This document shows, piece after piece, positions 35,022-48,545 of a DNA stretch of 64,000 nt; position 1 is the first letter of the stretch; the number at the start of each line of letters is the position of its first letter. Where the stretch lies: NCBI RefSeq assembly GCF_050436995.1, contig NC_134758.1, positions 11,271,597 through 11,335,596 of the forward strand, in the 5' to 3' direction. The notes under the pieces are model-generated. The model was not told where the DNA came from. It saw only the letters and a list, made by a program, of their open reading frames with translations, and ran no database searches. Source of the DNA: Anticarsia gemmatalis (taxonomy: Eukaryota; Arthropoda; Insecta; Lepidoptera; Erebidae). The translations under genes were made by a program, and so were the position numbers.

Positions 35022-35235
35022 TTAGGTCGGGGAAAAAGTCTTTTCGCATTATAGTATGTATGAACTTGTAATAAAATCTTTTCTCTACACAAAAAAGCTC
35101 GACATTTGAGTACCTCACGAGCTCACTGAAAGAAACCTAATGAATCGTATACTCATTTGTGATTCTTGAAGCCAAAGAGATATTATTACAAGTTCATACA
35201 TACTAAAATGCAAAAAGACTTTTTCCCCGACCTAA
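35022..35235. mobile_element. Mariner-derived MITE
   Basis: It starts TTAGGTCGGGGAAAAAGTC and ends with the inverse, flanked by TA on both sides (35020-35021 and 35236-35237). The inverted arms extend about 50 bp with only a few mismatches. The terminal sequence is of mariner type. The 110-bp middle has no transposase. Confidence 0.85.
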
Positions 35236-35994
35236 TATTTAGTGTTACTTTAAACGCAAAAGTAAGCTTGCATTGCTAAAGACGAACCGATTAGGATAAC
35301 ATTTGGCCCACAATAGATTGCTTTCTCATAATTAAGTCTACGGGAGTGGCAGTCTGAAGTACTTATATGTAGTTCAATATTAACTATTTTACTAATTAGG
35401 TAAGCCACATGATAGCGTGAGAGGCTCACCAACATTAAACATAAGCTAGTTTATATACCTAAAACATCTAAAAAACACGACTTAATATATATCTTAATTT
35501 GTCTACTTATTTCCTTAAAAGTCCGCCAAATGATCGCACTTCGGCTAATTTAAAAAAGTATTTAACACTACAATCAACTAGAAACTACAGACTAAAAACC
35601 ATATAATTACGTAATACATTTACAAGCACACAAACCGTTCCCTAGCGACTGTGCCGCTCCTTACAACCTGTCACGCCGTCTGTACATAACGTGATGTGAC
35701 TAATGCATTGTTTGTAGTACAATGCTTGGTTTGTTTGAATTATTTGTTAAATGTTTTATACGAAACGAGCGGTAGCTACAGTCAGTCAGCTTGAGATCAA
35801 GACTAGTGTTACTTTCACGTATAACATTTTGAAGCTTTCTTAATGAAATTGAGTTTGGTTGTAGTTTAAAAGCCGAGATGTAACAGTGTTCCTATTTAAC
35901 AAAAGATTTTTACTTTACCTCAATTCCCCACGTGACTTAATTAACTATAAAATCATCATCATCATCATCATTAGCCTAGCCTTTCATGCAACTA
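35236..35994. other. AT-rich, no gene seen
   Basis: A short (ATC)n microsatellite starts near 35953. Nothing else recognised. Confidence 0.35.
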
Positions 35995-36125
35995 CGTGAA
36001 AGTCGGTTTCTAGTCTTGGCATTACCAGTATTTTACATGGAGCGACTGCCTATTAGTCCTCCGCAACCCAACCTGGGTTATAAAATCATACCCCTCAGAA
36101 AGACTGGTTATCAGTCTTATTAAAT
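35995..36125 (-). mobile_element. Tail of 5S-derived SINE type 2
   Basis: The inverse of the tail seen at 57300-57400: TTTTACATGGAGCGACTGCC, CTCCGCAACCCAACCTGGG and GAAAGACTGGTTATCAGTC. The head is absent. Confidence 0.6.
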
Positions 36126-39100
36126 GAAGGAAAACGTAAACAAACACACAGACAGTCAAGCAATAATATAGCAAACTTATAACAATGATTAAACAGGGGA
36201 CATTACCGCTATTAGTTTCCATTCTGTACACGACAAAGGTATTCATTAGTGCCCCACTTCGATATGATCATAAGCGACAAATGAACCGCACCCCAAATTG
36301 CAATTAGCCACTGTATCGTAATAACGCGGCGGTTGTTACGTTTTCGCAATAATATGATTTGAATTCAGCGCTGTGGCGGCAAACGAGCTCGATATTTGCG
36401 GTTGTGTGTCGAAATGACGACGTTTTTGGGAAATGTACGAGTAGTTTGTAGAAATATGAGTTGAACACAGAAATTGTTTATATAAAATTACGTTACGTTA
36501 TTATACATGAGTCTAAATGTGTTTTATCTCTTGAAAAATTAATCAGATAACAAAAGCATTTCTGTTTTAATTCTGTAGATCTTATTTCGTTAAGTACTTC
36601 ATTTATTACTTATTTAGATTAGTTTAGTTTAGCAAAAATGACTTTGCATAATGTAGAAGTTGTTTAACAAACCATCTACCCTTGGCTTTGTCTAAAAATA
36701 TAAAATCATCATATCAAATATACGGACTTCGGCAAGGAAGATCTTTTTACTCACACCATATGGAAAGTCTTTTAAAATAATTATTATTAGTTTTCTTTGA
36801 CCATTTTCCACCCTTGAAGGAGCCTCTCCAGAAATTTACAACCTCAAACTTTAAATTGGCCTCAGAGTGATATTTTCGGAGTTCTTCAAATTAAATTTTG
36901 AAGTTACCTGTTAGAACGTAGGGACTACAACACGACTCTTATTATGGCCTAGTAGCACACAACAACAGATAAAATTGTTTACCACAAAAAAAATAATAAT
37001 AGCTAACTCATTTTATTTGAAACGCTCCGTTACGTCATAATTATGTATTTATTTATTTATTATCATATTAATAAGAAAAAGCCCTGACTCCCCTAACGTT
37101 TAGTGGTTACATATACTATCAGACAGATAAAGTGATATAATAAGGTCTGTTGAAATAATACTTGTGACCAGAACATGTTCAGAGGAGCTGAAACTTCATA
37201 ACCTTCAAAAAGCCGTCAAAATTAAACGCAATCTACATAAAAATATACACACAGAGGTCGTTAAGAGCGTAAGTGGGTTACATTAAACGAGCTCTGAAAG
37301 GGTTGTTCCCAAACAAATTATATCGATAGTTTACACGTTAAAAGGGACATTTTCAACCCTTTGTCGTTACGTGTTTTCAATTTAGTGGAATATGCTGTCA
37401 ATTGGATGGCTAATTGGTTGTTTATTGGAAAGATTTTGGTTTTTTAAGAATTTCTCTACGTTAGGGGTGGAATTTGGAGTTAGGGGTTGTTTTATTTGGA
37501 ATTGGTAAAGTATTTTTTTAACTAGATATTTAATTGTATATTGTGCTATTATTTATTGTGCTTTGCTCAGATTTTTACCTATTATAAAGATTTACAAGTA
37601 TAATATATGGTTGAAGTTTTGCTTCAGGTATCAGAGTTTAACAATTTACACGGAATTATTTTAAGTAATTAACGAAGTATAAAAGATTATTCACAAAGAT
37701 TTAATTTTATTAACACTTTAACTTATTCGAATGCAAAATGAATATCCTTAAAAATACAAATTTAATGAAAAGAAAGCCCAAAGCTATGTCTTACCATTTT
37801 TCTTCCGACAATGATTCATGTAACGCCTACACGTTTAAGAAACGCCACGACGCCCACTGAGAGCAGGTAACGTAGGCCTATGATGAATCATGGTTAATTC
37901 ATCTTTTGTTAGACCAGTGCATATTTTACCTTAATTCAACATCGTAAATTGAAAGTATTTTTCGTTAAAAAGTACGTTATATTGAACAACTTATGTGAAC
38001 TAAAAAAATTGAACGTACCTTTTATTTTTACAATATTTTAAGCTTTTCATTTTATATGGTTTTGATGTTTTGTTATCATAAATACTTTAAACTTAAATTA
38101 GTAGAATTAGTAAAAGTTTTTTACACACTACTATTCCATATTACTGGGCTTGATTATTTTTTCCGAACGAGTTAAGAAGCCTTCAGTCCTTGAATGAATT
38201 AAAGTAGACTCCCTAAAGATCCTTCCTGAAAATAAAAGCCTTTATTAATCTTCCACGATTCTTTAGAAGTCGCGATAACACCTAGAAAGCAGGTAGGCGT
38301 GTAATAAATCACTTCAATTCATCACATTGTGATGAATGAAGTGAAAAATGTATGCATAATGATCCATCAACACAATGAGCTGCTGGGATACTATTATACT
38401 TATTGTAAGTCTATTGTATCGGTATACAATCTATGGAGATTTGTTTACGATGATTTTGGAGTTTCAGCTTTTAGTACAAGGTCGGTTAACAAAAGAGGAA
38501 GATATGATGGCCGTGGTGCAGTGGTCGTGATGGTTACCAAGCTACTTCTATGCGTTTAGGGTTCTACTCTCGTTTTTTGAGCTGTACTGTCCCACTGCTG
38601 GGCAAAGGTGTTCTCATCTGCTCTCTTTGTAAGAGATAAAAATATTAGTGTGACCTACAAGTTTTTTTTTAAGTATAGTATATATATGTAGTTCTCTGTG
38701 TTTGCCTTGAACTGAATTCTCTGAAAAACAGTGTCCTTAAAAATCCCTAAGTATGTTGAGGTCTGAGTAATCCTAAGTCTTTTGCAGTCTACTCTGAAGT
38801 CACAATTCCCAAGCAAATAGGAATCTGTCTTTGGCACATGACTAAAAGAAGCCTCAATTAAAATACAAAATCATCCCATTCAGATTCACCTAGTTCTCAT
38901 TATGTATTATCCAAGGGTTGCTGATATTAAGGCAAGAAGTAAATTTCAGCAGGCTTTCAAAACACGGCGTTTCAAACAGTGTATCGAACAATGGTTGATT
39001 GATAGCGCGGTACTATTGAATTAAGGCGTTGTTAAGTATATACTGTGTTTTGAAGAGAAGTAGGTTATCTCCTTGAGAGGTTGATTAGATACATGGTAAT

Positions 39101-40719
39101 ATCCACTTGAAAAGAAACGATTCGTCGTTGTTTCAGTGACTAGGTAATAGGGTATAGACGTCGCTAAACAACTTAAACAAAATTTGCGGTATTAGAAAGT
39201 AAACAGAATGTAGACCCAGTGCAGAGGACACTTGGTTGGCTGTTATACCAGTTGGGTGGTCGAAGCTGAAACGCCCTCGCCTTTGCGCAAAACTATTATA
39301 CCTAAACTGACCTAAAAATCGTTCACTAAGATGTAGCTAATTGTTCAAGTTATTTGGCGGCACCTATATATGAGTAAGTCAATAGGAGTGTATCTACCTT
39401 AGTATTGTGCCACTCATGGGTGTTGCTCTAATATTTTATACATTTGCAGTCACCGCCCAACATCGTCCAAGAGAAAAATAGAATTTAAAGTTTAGGTGTA
39501 AGATTATCATTAATGCCTATAACGCTAGTTAGCAAATGGTAGATTAATTATATTAGTTGTAACAACGATCATAAGTTTCAACATTTGACCTAAATGAAGA
39601 AATATATGGTTGTGAATGAGGCAAGGGAAGTTTGTAAGAATCGTTCCTAGTGGCGGTCTATGCTTACCTCTACGGGAAAAAGGCGTGATAATAATAGTAA
39701 TATTGCGTATGTATGAATAAATAATTTGTTAAAATCGGACTCCAATCATACTTTACCTCATTACGAAATCAACGGGTCAGTGAACATCTATCTGGCCTCA
39801 AATTACGTATCGTTGTCAGTATAGTCCATAACATGGCCGTGTTATTCATAAAATGCATAAGTAAGTCATTGACACTTTGGATAATGAGACACTCAGGTAA
39901 TCTGATATACCTACTTACGAATGACGAACGAATGCAATGAGCTGACCGCGTACGTAGTATTTTGAATCAATAAAATTTGATATCATGTTTATAGTTTTAG
40001 TATCAAAATAAAGAAAAATGTGTTGAACATGTTTTTTACCCTTTGTGCTTGTACCTTGTAAGGTAATTAAATGGTAATTCTTTTTTATTATTTGTCAAAA
40101 TTACACCGGTTTTTCAAATAAATCCAAAAACATTTCGGAGATAATAGAAGTAATGTTCCTGAAATATAATTTATTAATTCAAAACAGTTTCAGCTTTTCA
40201 CCCGAATTCAGCCATCAATCTTCTAAAATCCCTTTCTTCAGTGACCTAGAAATCTAGCACAATGCAAACCCTTTATTCTAATACAAAAAACATCCTTTGA
40301 AAGCCGACGACTCCCGAGAACAGCCGAACACTCCCGACGGGCTCAAAATACTATTAATTAAGGCTGCCTCCAACATTATCTACGATTGAAAGTAAAGAAA
40401 AGCGGAGATAAGTCAACAAGCCTTTCTCTGTTTCACTAAACAAAATACAAAGATATAGAGTATTTTAGATACTAGAAAAATTATAAAGCGTTGCTTAAAC
40501 TTTGTCAAAATCTAACTGAATTGACAGTTGCTGCAGGCTGTTGTAGTCATCTTGCCGCTGTTTCTATGAGTGGGTCTGGTTATTCTTTGTGTCTATAGCC
40601 GGTACGTTTGTAAATAATATATTTATCTTAACTTTTCATGTAGAATACTATTCTTTAACAATTCACATAGCCGGTAAGTTGTCTCACTGATCGGCCAATT
40701 TTAAAACCGGGAGATACTC
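36126..40719. other. Long gene-free stretch with repeat fragments
   Basis: It contains a CTGCTGGGCAAAGG fragment (about 38585) and, inverted near 39615-39690, a piece of the repeat also at 48353 (GTACGATCC...CACGTC family). No supported gene. Confidence 0.35.
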
Positions 40720-40722
40720 TTA

Positions 40723-41102
40723 TGCTGGGGCTACATTAGCGGGCTATGGCGAATATTCGTGTTAACGCGATGAATGTGGCCGGGTTCATCGTGTCATCGC
40801 GTAGTATTCGGGCGAAGACGATGTAGTATCGAGGAGCTGTCGGTAAACTGGCGCGAATCAAAGGGATTTGTCGCGCCAATATTCGCTTAGGTGGCTACAT
40901 CTACGTCAATTCAGTGTCGTCGTAATTTACCGCTCACGTCTCCGCACAACAAACTGAACAGCACAAGGCACGATGCATCGCGTCAACTCGACACGAATCT
41001 TCGCCCGCCTTAATGTAGACAAGAACATCGCCCATACCCGAACACGATGTTTTTGTCGCGCCAACACCATACGAATCTTCGCTCGCTAATGTAGCCCCAG
41101 CA
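40723..41102. mobile_element. Harbinger-like MITE with TTA duplication
   Basis: TGCTGGGGCTACATTAGCG at the left is exactly inverted at the right end (CGCTAATGTAGCCCCAGCA). Weaker pairing continues inward to about 40 bp. TTA flanks both ends (40720-40722 and 41103-41105), as in PIF/Harbinger insertions. The 380-bp body is CpG-rich and non-coding. Confidence 0.75.
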
Positions 41103-41105
41103 TTA

Positions 41106-42010
41106 TTAGACGAACAACTGTGAGAGACATATTTTGACAGCTTCTTGAAACGTAATTTTTTTCAACATCAAAATTACTCGTCGACTAAAGTTTACTCATA
41201 CAAAGTTCATCAGCTGCGTATCTAGTTCACTTAGTATCTGTGAAAGGAAACAGCCATTAATTTACACCCCTTGTCACCTTTCACATAAATTGTGGTCTGC
41301 AATTGTAAGAAATTTGTCGTCATTCTGACCTTATTTCAAAGTTAGACCTTAAAAGGTCGAAGTTCGTGTTCCGGCTTTGAAAATATTTGAGATTTTCTTT
41401 TGAAAATGTTTTAAGGTCACGCAATTTGTATTTAGTTGACTTTTCTTGTATTTAGAACCTTGATGACTAATTTTTCAAAGGCAGAAACCACAGCACTTAT
41501 GCTGTAAGTATTGTGGTTTTAAGTTTAAATGTAAAAAAGGATTTATGTGATAAACGTCAAGACTAGAAGAAACTCAGTGACGACAAAATGTACGGACAAA
41601 AATTTTTGGAAAATGTTTTTCTATGTATATTTTAGAGAGAAACTAATTTTGTATTTAGCATCGCAGAGAATATCACTTATGGCTTCAGAATGTATATAAT
41701 TAAAAGCCAGCTGTTGAATTCCCATGTCAATCAAATAATTCTAGGTTTAGTCCGAATACTAGAACATACATAAGCCCTACAATACCTGAAATTCACAAAG
41801 ATTCACCTCTGTAGGGAATAAAAGCATATTACGTTATAAACGGATTACTAAGTAGCAGCAGTGTCCCGTAACTAACAACTAAGGTACAGCTTAAGTTTTA
41901 ACCGGGCTAGTTTAACACCTAACTAAGTTAACGTGCTTCATAATGGGAGAATAAATATGGCGTTTTATTACAGGTAATGAAAATATTTTCTTGGAAATTC
42001 TCGCGTCATA
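41106..42010. other. AT-rich, no gene seen
   Basis: Nothing recognised. Confidence 0.35.
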
Positions 42011-42145
42011 GCTAGTTGGGCTTAGTGGTCCGTAAACGAGCTCTGGGCTAAGCAATCTTTGTAAGGACATTTAATAGATAGGTGACCGGTATTAGACACG
42101 AGCGTCGCCTTGCTTCGAGTACGTAAAAAACGGGCACAATAAATA
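42011..42145 (+). mobile_element. 5S rRNA-derived SINE type 1, decayed copy
   Basis: GGGCTAAGCAATCTTTG and AATAGATAGGTGACCGG correspond to the 5S-like core of the element at 7311-7560, and CGTAAAAAACGGGCAC to its next segment. The tail is lost. Confidence 0.5.
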
Positions 42146-42674
42146 TATTCGTAAGCTGAAGTTGATTAATAACTTTCTTAAAATGAAATATTTATTAGTT
42201 ATGGGGTCTTAGTATTTGAAAATGTTCAAGTGAAGAGGTGGTTTCACCTGGGTTGGGAGTTTTCCTGGTATTCGCGATCATTACTCATGCCTCAATTTCT
42301 CTATTTTTCTCCCTTCTGGGCGTGCAGTCGTCAAAGTAATAAAAAAATATTTTACCTACTTTAGTTATTTTTGTAATTATCTCCCACGGGACTTTTAACA
42401 TTGAATATAATATGTCGTAACCTAATGGAAAAAACATGTCATTGAGCGAAAGTTTTTAACCAGCTCCGACAGTCTTCAGTTCGCATCGACCTTGGGAGGC
42501 ATTTTTTCGGAATTGCCATAGAAAATTGCTACAAAACAATTTGGAATAATGGTATTTGATCGCGTGATGGAAACGTAGCCACAATTCTGAACTTGTGGCC
42601 GATTTGATGACGTGACGGAGTTTATTTTGCTTTGTTATTTGTAAATAGGGTTGCTATCCATCTGATTGTATATT

Positions 42675-42868
42675 AAAAGACACCTCCCACACTAAGAATC
42701 GCTCTCGTGTCGCGGGGACTTTAACGAAGATACAAACAACAGACACAAACTACAACGAGACCCGAAACAACTATTTGTAGATAATATTTGTTCCATAAGG
42801 GAATCGAGCCCACGACGTCCTGACGCAATGGTAGTGTCGTGGCAACCTTAACCATTGCGCCACGGACG
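42675..42868 (-). mobile_element. tRNA-derived SINE, copy 3
   Basis: The inverse of CCGTGGCGCAATGGTTAAGG at the right end, with a B-box-like GGGAATCGAGCCCACGACG and TCGTGTCGCGGGGACTTTAA. Same family as 7781-7985. Confidence 0.8.
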
Positions 42869-44924
42869 CATTCAACCTATTGGTACTTCAATACGGGTGC
42901 AAGATGCACATGGCAGTGTGTTATAAACAGTAAACAACAGCAGTAATACTTAAAAAAATTTGTCATTTTTATTTTAAATAACATTATAACCTTTTCCTTA
43001 CCCTATTGCATAATATTGTACAGTTTCTCCTCAGTCGTCCTTATTTTGAGCTCTCGTCCAAATCTTCCTGACAAACTATTTATTACAACGATTCAGTCCA
43101 GCTGAATACGGTGAAACTGGAAGCCGACTTCAACATATTTAGAAGAAAGACTGGGATGATGATAGAGAGAGCTCTCGTACTTAAAAAAGGCTCTAGTGCA
43201 AAGTTGGCAACCCTATCAATGTCACGAATGATGGTAATGGCTTCCACTGTAATGTGCTTTTTTAAACCACCATGAACTATGTGAACTTTGCTGTTATTTA
43301 TACTATTTTAATGATTCATTCAGCGCTTCAGTTATTTTAGTTACTCGCTGACATTTACATTAATTCTTTACTGAAGAATTCATGATATGGGCATTGACTG
43401 AATGACATAAGTATCGCGTTATCTAAATTATTCTACGCTATTATTATAGAGAGAGGGCGAGCTGGAGTTTAAGAATGGGGTAAATATCTAAAACCATTGT
43501 TATCTTAAAATTTAAAAATATACTTATACCATTTACGAAGTTATAGCATAGAGATATATAATTATGTTCCTGTACATATTTAAAGTATGTAATAATATGT
43601 CTACTGTTGGTGATCCAATAAATAAATAGATATAGATATAAACTATTAATTCTAACCCAGGCGTAAACCGGGCGTTCGGCTAGTTTCGAAGACTTAAAAA
43701 AACCTAGACTAAAACGATACGATGTGAAAATCCTCTAGCAATTAAAACATATACTTGCACACCATAAATGTGATATGTTCCATCAATTTCCATTTCACAT
43801 AAAGAATTGACCAATAAAACAAAATAGTCGAAAGAATATAACCTAAGATTCACGATTAAAACCGTATCACACTCACTCATTCTCAGTAGCATTTACAGCA
43901 AAAATAACGACAATTTTATCACAATTTCGCTCACAACATATCTTAAACCGAGACATTACATTTAATACATACAAAATCGCCACAGAACGGTACCCTGACA
44001 GCCGTATACCTGCTATCAAAGTATAATTACCGCGGTTCAAAGCCTATTATTATTCATACGAGTACTTCACACAGAAAATTACATAGCGACACGACCACAT
44101 AACTTGACCTCTTTATGACGAAGTTTCAACGTTAAATGTTCGAAACGTGAATAATTCAGGGGTCAGCTTACACTGGTTTTCGAGAGAAGGATTATATTGA
44201 TATCATAATGTTTTCGCTTTTCGCGTGAATGTTCTTGAATGGGAGCTGTCTTTCAAGTGCTCTGAGACAGTGTTTATTGTTGTATCGTATGTTATTTGTC
44301 GTTTAGGGATTAAGTTTTAAACGTTTACTGAAAGACGTGGATTTGTTGCTTATGAGTGAAAGAGAGAGATGTTTTTGCGTCCTTTTTCTGTGTGTATGGA
44401 GGAATTTGTGACAAATTAGGAGTTTGTTACAGCTTGAAACGTAAATTAAGAAAATATTATGTTGAATAGTGCTTACCTAATTTTAAAAGCAATTTATTTT
44501 GGAAATCAGTTACTGCATCGTGGAATATAAAGCGACTTCGATTAAATTATCCAAATGTTCACTAAGCTAAGTCCTAAGTTTTTAGTATACAACAATAACT
44601 TTGTCACTAACTCACTTAGGATTATGTTATTTAACCAAATTCTAGGATCGAAACTTAGCCTTTTATTGTTCTAACTTACAAACGGTAAGATATTTCAAAA
44701 CTGTGTCAGTGGCAAACAGATCGCTATACCAATTAGATTTACTTATCAAAAGTTCGCTGTGTTGTCGAGAAAGTTTACAAGATCGATGGCACTGGCAGTG
44801 TGATATACAGCCGCGCCCTCGTTACACAGATCACAATATTGTACTTAGGTATTTTGTTACTGAACGGTGTGATAGAAGATAATTTGAGTTTAAGTTTTAT
44901 TATTTTTAATTATAATTATTATTA
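42869..44924. other. Gene-free stretch with a SINE tail fragment
   Basis: 43099-43160 (CAGCTGAATACGGTGAAACTGGAAGCCG...) is the end of a type 2 5S-derived SINE. CGGGCGTTCGGCTAG at about 43670 may be a Helitron 3' end. No gene. Confidence 0.4.
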
Positions 44925-45258
44925 TCTATACTAATATTATAAAGCTGAAGAGTTTGTTTGTTTGATTGTTTGATTGTTTGATTGTTTGATTGTTTGACTG
45001 TTTGACTGTTTGATTGTTTGATTGTTTGTTTGTTTGTTTGTTTGTTTGTTACAACGCGCTAATCTCAGGATCTACTGGTACAATTTGAAAAATTCTTTCA
45101 GTGTTAGACAGACCATTTATCGAGGAAGGCTATAGGCTATATAACATCACGCTAGGGCCATTAGGAGCGGAGTAGCAACGAGAAATGTTACAAAAACGGG
45201 GAAAATTATGACCCATTCTCTCTTAGGTGACGCAAGCGAAGTTGAGCGGGTCAGCTAG
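44925..45258 (+). mobile_element. Helitron-like non-autonomous element, copy 6, with expanded microsatellite
   Basis: TCTATACTAATATTATAAAG...GCGGGTCAGCTAG between A and T. The internal GTTT tract is grown to more than 100 bp with GATTGTTT and GACTGTTT variants. The remainder matches the other copies. Confidence 0.8.
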
Positions 45259-46748
45259 TTCGACACATTTTGAGTTAGCTTAAAAGTATGCTAATGTACT
45301 AAATTTCATCTGCTATTAGCCCTCTTAGGGGGTAATTTAAAAAAGTAGCCTTGATTCCGGTTACAAAAACCGGGCTTGCATCATCCCTTCATGCTACGAT
45401 TTTTGTGAATTGTGAATATCTATTATTATTATTGATTAAAACGACAATTAAGCGATTTCGAGCTCCGGCGTCAGTACCAATCACACGGAATATAGTTAAA
45501 TTAATCAATTAAAAAGCAACAATAAAAAATACGGTGTGAAAAACTCCCATCACTCAACAAAAGAAAACTCAAGAGCGAATGAAAACAGAAAAAGATTAAC
45601 TACACAAACAGAAATATTAATGTGCTAAGAGAGAAAGAGACGGAAGAATAATTAGGTTAAGAGCTGATCGTCATTCAGTAAGATTGTTGACGAACACAGA
45701 TGGTAATTACACTGTTATAATAAAAATATTGAGTGTCTTCTGGCTTCTGAAGTTAATTTGACGACATTCGTGACATTAAGATTTCTTCACAATACACTGT
45801 CTTAATCCAAAAAAAAAAACAAATAATAATTCTAACCAGAAATTATCCATAGCTTTCTGAGAAGAGTTAGCAAAAAACTTACAGCTTTTAAATATAAAAT
45901 AATACATATTTTATACTGTAGTTGATTTGAGAACATTGTAACAGAATACTTATTAGTCTTTGTCCGGGAGTCGAACTCGCAAATTCGCGCACATTACCTC
46001 AAAATATAGACGCAGTCCTTTTTAATTAATTTGACCAGCTGATCCTGGCTCTGCTGGCAATTAGTTTAATCCTCTATAAGAGTGGAGCTGATGAACTTTA
46101 GGAAACAAAGTCTACGTTTGATTTCGGTTCTTTAACTCATGCGAATCATCAAAACCGGTTCAGCATTCAAACCGTGAAAGGATACCAGACAGACTGACAG
46201 TCGAATTTATAATATAGGTTCGTATTCCCAAGGTTATCACTATGAACCTTGATACAGTAAGGGAGACAAAAAGCAATTAGCTTAAGAGCTGATCGGGTAA
46301 ACTCGTTTGTTAGTGAAGGTAATTATCCTGGAGTTTATTCCTAGCCGAGTTTCTAACTTTGACATCTTTGTTTTGCTTTGTGAATACTTAATGACTTTTA
46401 CTAACGGTAAAGATATTGTTCGCTAATTTGTTTCTTTTCCCTTGATTTATGAGATGAAAATGATCTAATTTTATGCCAGTTTGAGTACAGCAATACTTTT
46501 CGTTATTTTTACTTTAAACCTCATAATATAATAGAACAGAGCGTTAGAAAATATAAGAGCTGTTTTTCATAATATTCATGATGCATTGATTTATTATTTG
46601 CACAATTCTTGATAGCTACTTTTATTAAACAAATAAAAAAACACATTAATCTTACAATATGAAAGCTTATAGTAAAGACTCAAAGGTAAAACTTTGTTCT
46701 TTCTTGAGAACGGTGCATTCATGATTTCGCGGAACTCATTTCTTTGAT
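45259..46748. other. AT-rich, no gene seen
   Basis: CTGAGAAGAGTTAGCAAAAAAC at about 45858 resembles part of the repeat near 55150. A B-box-like GGGAGTCGAACTCGC is at about 45965. No gene. Confidence 0.35.
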
Positions 46749-46915
46749 CAGTAGCGCAATTCAAAGCCGGTACTGGCGAGTATCGAAAGTTTGACTTTTA
46801 AAATGTATTGGCAAAATAGTTCTTATGGAGCCCGGTAGAGGTGCTTTACAAATATTTGTGTAATATTTATATATAGCTAGCCGGTTGTCGATAATAGTAG
46901 TAAATTGAGCTACAG
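46749..46915. repeat. CAGTAGC-ended MITE, copy 4
   Basis: CAGTAGCGCAATTC...AAATTGAGCTACAG with the internal TAGCTAGCCGGTTG. A partial second unit with the same GAGTATCGA-type words continues to about 47060. Confidence 0.6.
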
Positions 46916-47060
46916 TAGCATGATTTCGAGAGTCGAGTACAGTAGCATGAGTTCGAGCAGTTTGAGATCGAGAATCGAGAGTTTAAGATTTCAAATGTGT
47001 TTGAAAAAAATCCTATGACACCCGGTGGTCAAGTAATTGGTCGATAGGTAGTCGTTAATG

Positions 47061-48350
47061 AATATTCACGATTACGTTACGCTACGTTAGAAGTAACTCA
47101 ATTTAGCTTTTAGTCAATTGAAATATGGCATTTAATTCGGTGAGGCTCTAAGTTTTCTCAGCCAAAAATATGAATTTAGCAATGATTTTGTCAAATAACT
47201 AATAGAAATATATGAATACGTTAAAATATTCTTGAATAAAGGTTCAATTTAGTACAAGTGTTTAACGATAGAAATACAGGATATAAGAGTGCAACGCAGT
47301 AGAAAAACTGTTAAGAAAAATCACTCACTCCTCTATTAACATTTCACAAGAAGCTACTTCAATGCCCATATAAAAAACTGCACTTCTAAAAGCAAACAAT
47401 TTAAGTTGGAAACGTTCTTAAGTCGGACTTGTTGTCCGTCGGTAATGGGCTCCAACTTCATTTATATTTATTACCGAGGCGGGGGAACTAAGCCTTAGTT
47501 CACTACTAACTACACTAGATGGCGGTGCGCTGATACGCTGATTTATTTTAGGATTGTCGATTTTGTTTTGGTTTAGAAAGAATTATGTCTTTGATTGTAT
47601 TTTAGAAGAAATTGGCAAGTATATAGTTTAACTTGAACTACTATCAATCGGGGAAAAGTAAAATGAATATTTTGTTTTACAAATTAATACTGTCACCTGC
47701 AATTCTCGTAAAATGTTTGCTAATTCCTTTATTTTCTTAGTTATAATGTTGTACCTCAAAAAGAGTGTGGGATTACAATAGTTGATTATTATTAAAATGC
47801 CTAGACAAGTAAAGCACTAGGCCTGCTTAATTTTTTACTGTAAACTGATCCAGAAACTCATACAAATTCATATATTTCATCCTAGAAAACGATTAAGTCT
47901 ACCTAATTCTTTGTTATAAACTGATCATGTAATCAAAAACTCAAAATTCTATCAATATAATCTTATGAAGCGATGCTGAAGTCTTCAGTCACAGACAAAA
48001 GCACGAAAACAGACTAACAAACTAACAAATTGAATCTAAAACGAACATGATTAGATGTAAGTTCGTCACAAAGTGCAAGCAAGTTCATCCACATTGTTAG
48101 CGCGGCACAGTTTCTAAGTTTCGCAACTAGGGATACACTTGGCCAAACCAAGAATTGAACTTAGGACTTCTCAAGTGTTAGCATCCTGTTGCATTGCTTG
48201 TTACAGTCTTACGAGTTTGAAATCAATTACTAAGTTGTATTGGACTAAAATGAGAAACTAACAATGGTTTGGTGACGAAGTCATTTGGTAGTATTTGTAA
48301 AAGTAGAGTAAATTTCGAATATGGTTGTAGAGAATATACATAGATAATAT
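47061..48350. other. AT-rich, no gene seen
   Basis: Nothing recognised beyond a possible inverted B box (CAAGAATTGAACTTAGGAC, about 48150). Confidence 0.35.
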
Positions 48351-48545
48351 CACGTCTTTTTCCCGTAGGCGTAGGCAGAGACCAAAGAACGCCACTTGGT
48401 ACGATCCTTACAGATATCCCTTGCCTCATTCACATACATACATGTTGTCATACAGAACCGCCGGTTACGAGTGCTACGCACTTGACCTTTTCTGAAGATA
48501 TCACCAATGTAATCGGTGAATGTCTTTCTAGGGCGTCTTTGTTTT
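48351..48545 (+). mobile_element. Interspersed repeat (AAGAACGCCACTTGGTACGA family)
   Basis: CACGTCTTTTTCCCGTAGGC through CCAAAGAACGCCACTTGGTA, CCTTGCCTCATTCACATAC and TTTCTAGGGCGTC. Fragments recur at 53700-53765 (+) and 39615-39690 (-). It is probably a LINE fragment; class uncertain. Confidence 0.5.

Noticed and set aside
44945..45050. Tandem GTTT/GATT array considered as a CRISPR-like or satellite repeat
   Set aside because: It is the expanded microsatellite inside a Helitron-like element; there are no spacers.
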